From positions 124,001 through 188,000 of the forward strand of contig DAOULV010000001.1 of NCBI GenBank assembly GCA_034416335.1: a DNA stretch of 64,000 nt, given 5' to 3'. Source of the stretch: MGML01 sp034416335. GTDB lineage: Bacteria; Chloroflexota; Dehalococcoidia; Dehalococcoidales; UBA2162. The position numbers and the translations under genes are program-made. Position 1 is the first letter of the stretch. Every line of letters begins with the position of its first letter. A model generated the notes under the pieces. It worked only from the letters and a program-made list of their open reading frames with translations, was not told the origin of the DNA and made no database searches. This document shows, piece by piece, positions 23,695 through 31,128 of the stretch.

Positions 23695-24010
23695 GTCATT
23701 CCACCGCAGGCTGGAATCCAGTAAATCTCCTTTTCAAAAATCCTACCCGCCGTAGCCCCAGCCCAGGCCGGTCATTGCGAGGAGTCCGTCGCAGGCGGAC
23801 GACGCGGCAATCCGTACTCCAACTCTGCACCACAGGCAAACATACCAGTAACCATTCCGGTTTACACCGGAATCCAGTAGAATCCCCAATAGAAATCCTC
23901 ACTTGCCTTCCTATTCGTCTCAGCTTCAGCACAGACAGGTCATTCCCTCACTCTCTCTTGTCATTCCCGCCCGCCGAAGGCGGATAAACTCCGGCGGGAA
24001 TCCAGGGGAA
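23695..24010. repeat. Cluster of short palindromic interspersed repeats
   Basis: At least four elements share a GTCATT-C start and a GGAATCCAG-like end: 23695-23723, 23771-23814, 23852-23880 and 23960-24010. Each can fold: for example 23854-23861 pairs with 23866-23873 (8 bases), and 23963-23971 pairs with 23993-24001 (9 bases) around an inner CCGCC/GGCGG stem. They resemble REP/MITE-type intergenic repeats. The whole 23664-24189 gap has no convincing gene. Confidence 0.65.
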
Positions 24011-24189
24011 GGGGGATTGGACATGTAATTACACCCCAACTTCAGGTATCCACTTGAAACCTTCACTATTTATTGAAACTATACAAATTTTTAACCCTTT
24101 GTAAGCATTTTGTAATCTTTTTTTTATTTTTCACTGTTGTTCTTAAGCTGTTTTTAATCCCTTACGTGTATATTGAATACGAGGTTGTA

Positions 24190-24618
24190 ATGAGAGCTAT
24201 AGTTTACGGACAGGAAAATACATTTAAAAAACTGGCAAAGTCCCTTAATAGCGAGGGAATAGAAGTGAAAAAAGTCGGAAACAATTTTTATACCACCGGT
24301 AACATTCAGGCAGATGAAAAATACGACATTGCTTTTGTTGACAGCAGGTCGGATTCGGCAGACGAAGCCTGTAGATACATCAGAGAAAACTGGGATATAC
24401 CCGTAGTACTGGTGGTAGATTCCCTGCAGGCAAACTGGAAAGGACTTATCCCGCTGGATGCCGATGGATATATACCCGAAGTTAAAAAAGGCGGAGAGCT
24501 GTCCGCTCGTGCGAGAGCACTTCTGCGGCGCCTGTTTTTAAAGAACAAATCCCGGGAAAAGACTCCTGAAAAGAAAAGGCAGGTCCCGGACAGTGAAGAT
24601 TGTATGTGCATGGTGTGA
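24190..24618 (+). CDS. Receiver-like (REC) domain protein, atypical
   Basis: 142 residues. The first about 115 follow a CheY-like alternation: MRAIVYGQENTFKKLAKSL, YDIAFVDSRSD (Asp51 in the phospho-acceptor position), IPVVLVVDS and DADGYIPEV. The N-terminal acidic pair of a normal receiver is missing (Gly7-Gln8-Glu9), and the conserved Lys after beta-5 is not clear, so normal phosphotransfer is doubtful. The basic C-terminus ends DCMCMV. The ATG at 24190 has GAGG upstream; an in-frame upstream extension is hydrophobic but lies in AT-rich, probably non-coding DNA. It overlaps the next small gene by 26 bases. Confidence 0.72.
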   Translation: MRAIVYGQENTFKKLAKSLNSEGIEVKKVGNNFYTTGNIQADEKYDIAFVDSRSDSADEACRYIRENWDIPVVLVVDSLQANWKGLIPLDADGYIPEVKKGGELSARARALLRRLFLKNKSREKTPEKKRQVPDSEDCMCMV

Positions 24619-24742
24619 TAAGGATATGGGCAGCGAAGATGGTGCTGAAGAAATCCGCTACAGCGTATGCACCGACTGCCTGAAAAAATTCAACGTCACG
24701 CCGGAAAAAGAAAAAGTACCTGACAAACCGGAGAATAAGTAG
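24593..24742 (+). CDS. 49-residue zinc-ribbon-like protein
   Basis: Begins with GTG: MKIVCAWCDKDMGSEDG, then VCTDCLKKFNV and a Lys/Glu-rich tail. Two C-x2-C knuckles (Cys5/Cys8 and Cys26/Cys29) should bind one zinc. It overlaps the end of the receiver-like gene in another frame and ends 12 bases before the signal peptidase, so it sits inside the operon. It is below usual gene-finder length cut-offs. Function unknown. Confidence 0.6.
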   Translation: MKIVCAWCDKDMGSEDGAEEIRYSVCTDCLKKFNVTPEKEKVPDKPENK

Positions 24743-24754
24743 AGGATACGGAAG

Positions 24755-25228
24755 ATGAAAAAGAAAATAGCCGGAAGAATAATGATAGCGGTACTGGCCC
24801 TGGTTCTCGCCGGGCTTGGATTTGTCTATTTCGTTCCCGGCTATGGTCTTTACCTGGTCAGGTCTGAAAGTATGACCGGTACTATAAATATGGGCGACCT
24901 TATTATAACCGGTCCGGTCAACGGTGATGTGGAAGAGGGACAAATAATTACTTTTGATTTGAATGGCGAACTTGTTACTCACCGGGTTTACTCTATAGAC
25001 GGAACCACTATTCATACCAAGGGTGATGCCGTGGAAGATTCAGACCCCTGGACGATTACAAACTCCGATGTCAAAGGCACGTACCTTTTTAAGATTCCTT
25101 ACGTTGGGTACGTAACAAGGTTTATCCAGACAAAAATCGGATGGTTTATCACGATAATAATCCCGGCGATGGCACTCGTCGTCTGGCTGGCAAAAGATAT
25201 AGTCAAGGAGGCACTAAGTAATGCTTAA
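24755..25228 (+). CDS. sipW: Signal peptidase I, SipW/ER type
   Basis: 157 residues with membrane helices at about 8-30 and 127-147. The catalytic serine lies in VRSESMTGTINMGDLI and, in place of the usual bacterial Lys, a His is in VTHRVYSIDG, followed by HTKGDAVEDSDPW. This Ser-His dyad is the archaeal/endoplasmic-reticulum type, as in Bacillus SipW, which processes TasA-class proteins. The next gene encodes exactly such a substrate, so it is probably a dedicated processing enzyme for the two secreted proteins downstream. Confidence 0.9.
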   Translation: MKKKIAGRIMIAVLALVLAGLGFVYFVPGYGLYLVRSESMTGTINMGDLIITGPVNGDVEEGQIITFDLNGELVTHRVYSIDGTTIHTKGDAVEDSDPWTITNSDVKGTYLFKIPYVGYVTRFIQTKIGWFITIIIPAMALVVWLAKDIVKEALSNA

Positions 25229-25274
25229 TATAAGCCTTGATGTCCTGGAGGTGACGCTTATTGGAGAAAAATAA
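25221..25274 (+). other. Possible 17-codon micro-ORF overlapping the end of sipW
   Basis: ATG at 25221, 9 bases after an AAGGAGG site inside sipW, encodes MLNISLDVLEVTLIGEK. It ends before the tasA-like gene. It could be a coupling peptide or chance; only the strong ribosome-binding site supports it. Confidence 0.2.
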
Positions 25275-25334
25275 TAGATAAGTAATTATAAACGGTTATT
25301 AGACTAACAAATTCTCAAATGAAAGGAGAAAAAA

Positions 25335-25916
25335 ATGAGAAAAATTCTTGGATTAACAGTAGCAGCCGTACTCGTAATGGGCCTCGTCGGCGGAGGCACC
25401 TGGGCATACTTCAGCGATACTGAATCGGTAACAACTAACATCCTGTCTGCTGGTACTATAGACCTGAGCAGCGATGTAGCAACCGCCGAACTCACAGCGG
25501 CTAATTTTGCACCTGGTGATGTACTCGGAACGGGTAATATAACATTAACCAATGATGGCTCCCTGGATGCAAACGTTTTGAACATTACCGTGACCTTCGT
25601 CGAAAACGACAACGCATATTCTACCGGGAACGCGACTGATATGACTGCAAATGAAACTGCTGCAATGCTCCAGGTAACAACCCTGACTTACGGCGGAACA
25701 GACATCCTTGCTGCCAACGTTTCAGACGATAATTCAAACGGCTGGAAGGACCTTGACGATGTAGCAAATGCCGATCTGTCATCTCTTGCCGGTATCAACG
25801 CAAGTGCGAGTAAGGACTTCATCATCACCATCCAGGCACGAGGTTCTGAAATGACCAACTCTTACCAGAATGACGGTGTCGATGTTACCTTTACATTCGA
25901 ACTCACTCAGAACTAA
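25335..25916 (+). CDS. TasA/camelysin-family secreted protein with SipW-type signal
   Basis: 193 residues. The signal peptide MRKILGLTVAAVLVMGLVGG leads into GTWAYFSDTES, the hallmark of SipW-processed TasA/camelysin proteins. The mature part begins about residue 28-40 and has NFAPGDVLGTGNITLTNDGS, the beta-sandwich core seen in TasA-like fibre subunits. The gene has a perfect AAAGGAG site. In Bacillus such proteins form matrix fibres; camelysin homologues were first described as proteases, but no protease motif is seen here. Two hairpins follow it, suggesting it may be expressed more strongly than the next gene. Confidence 0.88.
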   Translation: MRKILGLTVAAVLVMGLVGGGTWAYFSDTESVTTNILSAGTIDLSSDVATAELTAANFAPGDVLGTGNITLTNDGSLDANVLNITVTFVENDNAYSTGNATDMTANETAAMLQVTTLTYGGTDILAANVSDDNSNGWKDLDDVANADLSSLAGINASASKDFIITIQARGSEMTNSYQNDGVDVTFTFELTQN

Positions 25917-25956
25917 AGTTATATGTAACGGAATATTTTCAAGTGAAATCGATACA

Positions 25957-25996
25957 AGGGGGTTGAGCTAAGGAAATCAGTAAATCTCAACCCCCT
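25957..25996 (+). repeat. 11-base inverted repeat after the tasA-like gene
   Basis: Arms 25957-25967 and 25986-25996 pair perfectly over an 18-base loop; no U run follows. Confidence 0.55.
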
Positions 25997-26021
25997 GCAT
26001 ACCCCAGGATAAACTCAAGGA

Positions 26022-26073
26022 GAGTGCCGATGAAGAGTCATTATAATAAAGATAACGCTCTTCATCGGCACTC
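26022..26073 (+). repeat. 16-base perfect inverted repeat between tasA-like and surface-protein genes
   Basis: Arms 26022-26037 and 26058-26073 are perfectly complementary with a 20-base AT-rich loop; ACTCTTT follows. It may act as an attenuator, an mRNA stabiliser or a weak terminator. Confidence 0.6.
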
Positions 26074-26117
26074 ACTCTTTAACCACAGTCTCCCGTACAC
26101 TGTCTGGATGTAAAAAT

Positions 26118-28103
26118 ATGAGGAAAACCGGAATCATTAACTATATAACCAGGATATTACTGGCTGTACTTGTAGCCGCAGCAGCCGCGTTTAACTCCGT
26201 ACCCGCTGCGGTAAAGGCAGCCCCTAATCCGGTAGACCTTGAACTGGACGCCGCCGGATATACGCCAATCATCGCCAATAATATCGAACCCGGTGACAGC
26301 GGCACCAAGACCGTAGAATTGCGCAACGTAGGCACCAAAAACGGTCTGGTGTATATCTGGTTCAGCGATATCATCAGGGGTGAGGGAGTCAATCCCGAGG
26401 CAGAAACAGGCGACACCTCCGGCGAGGGAGAACTGGACGAATACTTCCTGATGGATATTGACGTGCCGGGACTGAGCAGTAACTTGAATTTTCCCGCGCC
26501 GATAAAAAACTTCCCGACAAGCGCTACCGAACAGAGATACATCAATGTGATTCCCCTCAAAGCGGGGCAGACTAAAACCCTGGACTGGTACTGGGAACTG
26601 CCGGCGGACACGGGTAACGACGTGCAGGGTGATGAGCTGTCTTTCACTATAAATTACCTGCTTAGAGAAGTTGAGATTACCGACGTCTCGTCTAACGTCA
26701 CCCCCGGGGGTCAGTTTATCAATGACACGATCATTCTCTCGGAAAAACAATCGGGTAAAATCAGGATTGCCGCGAACACCACAGGAAAGACAGCTGATAA
26801 CCAGACTCCGACTGAGATCTGGTTTCTGGAGAAAGACAATATACCTCCTTCTCCTTCCGGTGGGCGGACACTTGCCGGTCAGTACTTCGATGCCGGACCT
26901 GACGGAATGACATTCGATCAACCCCTTACCATAACCCTTACCTACAACCCGGAAGATATCCCCGACGGAGTTAGTGAGTCGGAATTATTTATCGCCCTGT
27001 GGGATAACACGGCCCAGGACTGGATTCCCCTTCCCGACTGTGTAATCGACACTCAAACCAAGACGATTTCGACCCTTATTTCTCACTTTAGTCGCTACAC
27101 CGTGCTTGCCCCTGAGCCGCCGCCTCCTGCACCCGGACCTCCTGTAACGATAGTCGACACTACACCCGTAATCGAGGAAACACAGGAAGAAGAGACCAGG
27201 GTACTGGAAGTAAGTCTGCTGGAAGAAGAAGAAGCGGTAGAAATAAGTGAAGACGGAATACTCAGGGAAACGGTGACCGTCTCCAGCAGCGACGGTATGT
27301 TTACCCTGGAACTGCCGGAGGGAACCAGGATAACGGGTCCCGGAGGAGTACCGCTGAGTCGAATCGAGCTCGTCGTCGAGGAAACAGACCTGCCGTTACC
27401 GGAAAACACGGTCCTTCTTACCCCCGGATATCGTCTTGTAGGGTACGACCAGCAGGGAGAAATCATCGATATCGAGTTCAGTCCTGAGGTAAGACTTACT
27501 ATACGCTATGATACGAAACAACTGCCGGAGAACGCATTTCTCCCCTATATAGCGGGATACTCGGATGAAGAAGGCCTGGTACGCCAGGAATCACCCATCA
27601 ACTATCCTGTAAGTCTTGGCAGAGTCGACGCTCTGATAAACAGGAACCTCCTGTTTGTCGTGGTTGTCGAGGTAGCCCCCCCGCCGCCGCCGCTTCCGGC
27701 GCACTTTACGGCCAGTAACCTGACGATAACGCCTCCTGTGGCATTCGAAGGTGAGTCCGTACAAATTGCTGTCACAATTATCAATGATGGTTCGGAAAAC
27801 GGCACTACCGAGTTGTACCTGATTATCGATGGTGTTGTAAGAGCAATTCAGGAAGTAACTCTGGGCGGCAACAGCCGGGAGACCCTGACCTTCGAAATAT
27901 CCAACCTGGCAGCCGGGATACACCAGATTAAGATTGCCGGTTTAACCGAAACCGTCAGGATTGAGCAGGTCGTCATCGAACCCCTGGGAGCCGGCGTAAA
28001 CTGGCTGGTACTGGACCTCAGCGTTGCCGCAGCTGTTATTATCGGGCTGCTCGTCTGGTTATTCTATATGCGCAGAGCCCGCCGCCGCGAAGCAGGCCAG
28101 TAG
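26118..28103 (+). CDS. Large secreted surface protein, C-terminally membrane-anchored
   Basis: 661 residues. A signal peptide (about 1-35, ending AAVKAAPNP) is followed by a TasA/camelysin-like domain (NNIEPGDSGTKTVELRNVG, about 55-185). A beta-rich middle has DQPLTITLTYNPEDIPDGV and LISHFSRYTVLAPEPPPPAP, then an acidic Glu-rich region and a repeat of the same beta fold. A CARDB-like domain (FTASNLTITPPVAFEGESV, about 533-620) comes last, before a membrane helix (about 634-655) and a basic tail RRARRREAGQ. It is probably displayed on the cell surface by this helix. It is likely a partner or anchor for the TasA-like protein. Confidence 0.82.
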   Translation: MRKTGIINYITRILLAVLVAAAAAFNSVPAAVKAAPNPVDLELDAAGYTPIIANNIEPGDSGTKTVELRNVGTKNGLVYIWFSDIIRGEGVNPEAETGDTSGEGELDEYFLMDIDVPGLSSNLNFPAPIKNFPTSATEQRYINVIPLKAGQTKTLDWYWELPADTGNDVQGDELSFTINYLLREVEITDVSSNVTPGGQFINDTIILSEKQSGKIRIAANTTGKTADNQTPTEIWFLEKDNIPPSPSGGRTLAGQYFDAGPDGMTFDQPLTITLTYNPEDIPDGVSESELFIALWDNTAQDWIPLPDCVIDTQTKTISTLISHFSRYTVLAPEPPPPAPGPPVTIVDTTPVIEETQEEETRVLEVSLLEEEEAVEISEDGILRETVTVSSSDGMFTLELPEGTRITGPGGVPLSRIELVVEETDLPLPENTVLLTPGYRLVGYDQQGEIIDIEFSPEVRLTIRYDTKQLPENAFLPYIAGYSDEEGLVRQESPINYPVSLGRVDALINRNLLFVVVVEVAPPPPPLPAHFTASNLTITPPVAFEGESVQIAVTIINDGSENGTTELYLIIDGVVRAIQEVTLGGNSRETLTFEISNLAAGIHQIKIAGLTETVRIEQVVIEPLGAGVNWLVLDLSVAAAVIIGLLVWLFYMRRARRREAGQ

Positions 28104-28152
28104 ACCGGCCGACCTGCCATCACGTGTTTAGTCTCACCGATAACATACTTTC

Positions 28153-28181
28153 TTGCCGTGAAGGAAATTTCCATCTATAAT
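28153..28181 (+). promoter_or_regulatory. Promoter of tRNA-Pro
   Basis: TTGCCG (28153-28158), 17-base spacer, TATAAT (28176-28181), 7 bases before the tRNA. Confidence 0.6.
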
Positions 28182-28188
28182 ATCGCTG

Positions 28189-28266
28189 CGGGGTGTAGCT
28201 CAGACAGGTAGAGCGCTGCGTTCGGGACGCAGAGGTTCGGAGGTTCAAATCCTCTCACCCCGACCA
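28189..28266 (+). tRNA. tRNA-Pro (anticodon CGG)
   Basis: A full cloverleaf: acceptor CGGGGTG/CACCCCG, D-stem GCTC/GAGC, anticodon stem CTGCG/CGCAG around TTCGGGA (anticodon CGG), T-stem GGAGG/CCTCT with loop TTCAAAT, discriminator A and an encoded CCA. The C1-G72 pair is typical of bacterial tRNA-Pro. Confidence 0.95.
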
Positions 28267-28312
28267 TTTGTTTTCATTATCATTTAACGATATTACTCGT
28301 ATTATCAAATAA

Positions 28313-28342
28313 AGAGGGGGTTACCCTGAGGTAACCCCCTCT
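28313..28342 (+). terminator. Rho-independent terminator after tRNA-Pro
   Basis: Perfect 13-base stem (28313-28325 and 28330-28342) with a CTGA loop, followed by CGTTTATGG and further downstream T-rich sequence. Confidence 0.7.
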
Positions 28343-28479
28343 CGTTTATGGCCCTTTTCTTTTTAGACGGAGGACCTCCGACTACTATCGTGCATAGGCT
28401 CATCTCCTTTTCGAAGGCACCGCTAAGACTGTCTCCCTCCCCTCCTGCCTTCACTCCCATTATACACTGAAATCCCTCT

Positions 28480-28507
28480 TTGACTAAACCCGCATACTTT
28501 ATATATG
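28480..28507 (+). promoter_or_regulatory. Possible promoter of the UroD-type gene
   Basis: TTGACT (28480-28485), a 16-base spacer and TATATG (28502-28507). Upstream, 28343-28479 holds nothing recognised. Confidence 0.35.
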
Positions 28508-28517
28508 ATGATTCCGA

Positions 28518-28540
28518 CCGATTTTTCTGGGAAAAATCGG
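28518..28540 (+). promoter_or_regulatory. Leader hairpin upstream of the UroD-type gene
   Basis: Perfect 10-base arms (28518-28527 and 28531-28540) with a 3-base loop, in the predicted leader. No U run follows, so it is not a classic terminator. Confidence 0.4.
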
Positions 28541-28577
28541 ACTTGAACGTCCAGATTATATATCAGGAGTAACTTCT

Positions 28578-29888
28578 ATGACAGATGCGGATGCCACCCA
28601 GAAACTCGCCGATGAAATCGAAAAGAAACACGGCAAGTCGATTCAGCAGCTTATCGACGAGCGTCAAAAGAGAGTAAAAGATGCCATCGAATTAAGAGAG
28701 CCGGACCGGGTTCCGGTTACTCTGGGGACCGGAGTCTTCGCAGCAAGATACGCCGGACTGAAGGCTTCCGCTATCTACTACGACCAGGCTGCCTACAGGG
28801 AAGCCAGCAAGAAGATGCTCCTCGAATTCGAACCGGACGACGCCATGGTGATGGGGCCGATGAACTCCGGGACGGTCATGGAAATGCTGGATGACAGGCA
28901 GTATCGCTGGCCGGGCGGCAACCAACCCGACGACCTCTCATTCCAGTTCGTGGAAGACGAGTATATGAAGGCTGAAGAATACGACTTCTTCCTCGAAGAC
29001 CCTTCCGATTTCGTCCTGCGCTATTATCTCCCCCGTACCTACGGCCTGCTGGCTCCCCTCCCCAAACTCCCTCCTCTTAGAACCCTTATCTTCGGTATGG
29101 GGATCCAGGGACTTACCGGCATCCTTACTTCACCGGAGTACCGCAAAATCGGCGAAATCCTCCTGAAAGTGCAGGAAGAACAGAACAGGCTTATGCAGGA
29201 AAATATCGAATTCTCGCAGGAAATGGCGCGCCTGGGTTTTCCCTCCCCGCCGATGGGCAGGGGGCGCGGTATTACCTTCACTCCTTTCGATGTTATTTCC
29301 GACCGTCTGAGGGGTATGCGTGGAATAATGCTCGATATGTACCGCCGTCCGGACAAACTGCTTGAAGCCTGCGACAGGGTTATGGAATGGTGGATTTCCA
29401 TCTGCGTTCCTCCCGAACCCGACCCTGCTGGAAGACTCCACAGAGCAGGTATGCCTCTCCACCGCGGTTCGGACGGATTTATGTCGGACGCCCAGTTCGA
29501 GAAATTCTACTGGCCGCACCTGAAGCAGTGTATCGAGAAAGACGTCGAACTCGGCTTTATCGCTGCGCCTTTCTGGGAAGGCATCTGGGACAATCGCCTC
29601 GAGTACCTGCTTGACCTCCCGAAAGGCAAGGTTATTTTCCACTGTGAGAAAACGGACGTTTTTAAAGCTAAAGAAGTCCTCGGCGGACATATGTGCATCC
29701 AGGGCGGAGTACCTCCGACTATACTCCAGGCGGGTTCTCCGCAGGACGTCGATGAATATTGTAAAAAACTTATCCAGGTTGTCGGCAAAGGCGGCGGATA
29801 TATTATGGGTGTCGGCAGCGCCATGGACTATGCAAAACCGGAAAACGTTAAAGCGATGGTCGAATCCGTAAAGAAATACAGCCCCTAA
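28578..29888 (+). CDS. Uroporphyrinogen decarboxylase-family (UroD/MtaA-type) protein
   Basis: 436 residues with the UroD TIM-barrel pattern: EPDRVPVTLG near residue 42, LHRGSDGFMSDAQFEKFYWP, and IFHCEKT with a later CIQGGVPP, where His and Cys residues match the zinc ligands of MtaA/MtbA-type methylcobamide:thiol methyltransferases. True HemE is shorter (about 340-360) and has other conserved residues, so heme synthesis is unlikely. It is probably a corrinoid-linked methyltransferase or demethylase; the substrate is unknown. AGGAG lies 9 bases before the ATG. A small membrane protein and a methyltransferase follow closely. Confidence 0.85.
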   Translation: MTDADATQKLADEIEKKHGKSIQQLIDERQKRVKDAIELREPDRVPVTLGTGVFAARYAGLKASAIYYDQAAYREASKKMLLEFEPDDAMVMGPMNSGTVMEMLDDRQYRWPGGNQPDDLSFQFVEDEYMKAEEYDFFLEDPSDFVLRYYLPRTYGLLAPLPKLPPLRTLIFGMGIQGLTGILTSPEYRKIGEILLKVQEEQNRLMQENIEFSQEMARLGFPSPPMGRGRGITFTPFDVISDRLRGMRGIMLDMYRRPDKLLEACDRVMEWWISICVPPEPDPAGRLHRAGMPLHRGSDGFMSDAQFEKFYWPHLKQCIEKDVELGFIAAPFWEGIWDNRLEYLLDLPKGKVIFHCEKTDVFKAKEVLGGHMCIQGGVPPTILQAGSPQDVDEYCKKLIQVVGKGGGYIMGVGSAMDYAKPENVKAMVESVKKYSP

Positions 29889-29910
29889 CTATCGTATAAG
29901 GAGGAGTACT

Positions 29911-30108
29911 ATGTCGGACGAATCGAACGAACGGAACAAACAGTGGGGTATAGCCGGTATTGCCATACCCGGTGGTCTTCTTCTCGGTATGGGTGTCGGG
30001 TTCTTTGTCGATAATCTTACCGGAGGACTGTTCGTCGGCCTCGGCGGTGGTTTCCTGCTGATGCTGATAATTATGGTTATCATGCAGTTCAGTAACAAGG
30101 GACAGTAG
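29911..30108 (+). CDS. Small glycine-rich membrane protein
   Basis: 65 residues with two hydrophobic segments (about 14-32, rich in Gly: GGLLLGMGVGFF; and about 38-58) and charged ends. AAGGAGGAG lies before the ATG. It is 22 bases after the UroD-type gene and 9 bases before the methyltransferase, so is probably in the same operon. Not recognised. Confidence 0.7.
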   Translation: MSDESNERNKQWGIAGIAIPGGLLLGMGVGFFVDNLTGGLFVGLGGGFLLMLIIMVIMQFSNKGQ

Positions 30109-30117
30109 CGGGAGAAA

Positions 30118-31011
30118 ATGCCCGAAGAAAACTGGGGTGACCAGCTGGACTACCTGTTGAAAGGTCGCTTTCTTTACCTCAATGACGATTACTTTGAGTT
30201 TCTTGTAAAGAAAGTTTGGCAGCTTGATAAACCTTCCAGTATAGCTGACTTCGGCTGTGGCTACGGCTACCTGGGGTTGAAACTCCTGCCCCTGCTGCCC
30301 GAAGGCAGCAGCTATACGGGATTCGATAAGTCCGCTCCTTTACTTGAAGAAGCAAAACGCATTTACTCGGAACTTCCCTATCCTCACAGATTCATTGAAT
30401 CCGAAGTTTATTCCATTCCAGCAAAAGACAGCACCTTTGATATTACCGCAAGCCACGCCGTTCTGATGCACCTTGAAAGAGCGGAAGATGCACTCAGCGA
30501 AATGGTGCGGGTAACCCGTGACGGCGGAATGGTGATAACCTGCGACGCCAACAGGAACGGTTTCAATTCTCTTTTTTATACGAATGGAATTAACAACCAG
30601 GAGAAAATTCCACTGGGGCTGGGACAGCAGCTTAACAAAGATATCCGGGAAAAGACCGGGATTGACTACAACATCGGCATTAAAACTCCCGTATTGATGG
30701 AAAAAGCCGGCCTGAAAAATATCGGCTGCCGTATCAGCGACCGTGTTACCTACCTGTTTCCTTCGATGGAAGCCGGTGAGAAGAAACGGCTGCACGAAGC
30801 GATATGCAACGAGGGGCTGGCGCTGCCGGAAGACCACCCGGAACATATGCAGGAGCAGGTGGACAGATTACTCGGGCACGGTGTCAGCCGTGAAGAAATC
30901 GACTCCCAGATGGCCCTGGAAACAGAGCTGGACTTCCGAAACAAAGGAGATACCTACCATACTGCATTTCCCGGACTGATGACCTGGAGTTACGGTACGG
31001 TGGAGAAATAA
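30118..31011 (+). CDS. Class I SAM-dependent methyltransferase
   Basis: 297 residues. Motif I is ADFGCGYGYLGLKL (about 43-56); the acidic residue of motif II is in TGFDKSAP, and SHAVLMHL with GGMVITCD complete the SAM fold. The C-terminal about 110 residues are an extra domain. Substrate unknown. It follows the UroD-type and small membrane genes with minimal spacing. Confidence 0.85.
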   Translation: MPEENWGDQLDYLLKGRFLYLNDDYFEFLVKKVWQLDKPSSIADFGCGYGYLGLKLLPLLPEGSSYTGFDKSAPLLEEAKRIYSELPYPHRFIESEVYSIPAKDSTFDITASHAVLMHLERAEDALSEMVRVTRDGGMVITCDANRNGFNSLFYTNGINNQEKIPLGLGQQLNKDIREKTGIDYNIGIKTPVLMEKAGLKNIGCRISDRVTYLFPSMEAGEKKRLHEAICNEGLALPEDHPEHMQEQVDRLLGHGVSREEIDSQMALETELDFRNKGDTYHTAFPGLMTWSYGTVEK

Positions 31012-31040
31012 CGTTCCTCCATCTTTCAAATGCTCATATC

Positions 31041-31069
31041 TTGACTTACTCTGACAACAACTTTACACT
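31041..31069 (+). promoter_or_regulatory. Promoter of the metF-metV fusion
   Basis: TTGACT (31041-31046), 17-base spacer, TACACT (31064-31069), 60 bases before the start. Confidence 0.5.
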
Positions 31070-31128
31070 GATACACATATTTTCCCGTATCCGAATAATA
31101 AAATCCCGGTTGGGGGAGGTGGCAGGTG

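Noticed and set aside
24073..24189. Hydrophobic N-terminal extension of the receiver-like protein
   Set aside because: Lies in an AT-rich stretch without a ribosome-binding site; ATG 24190 fits better.
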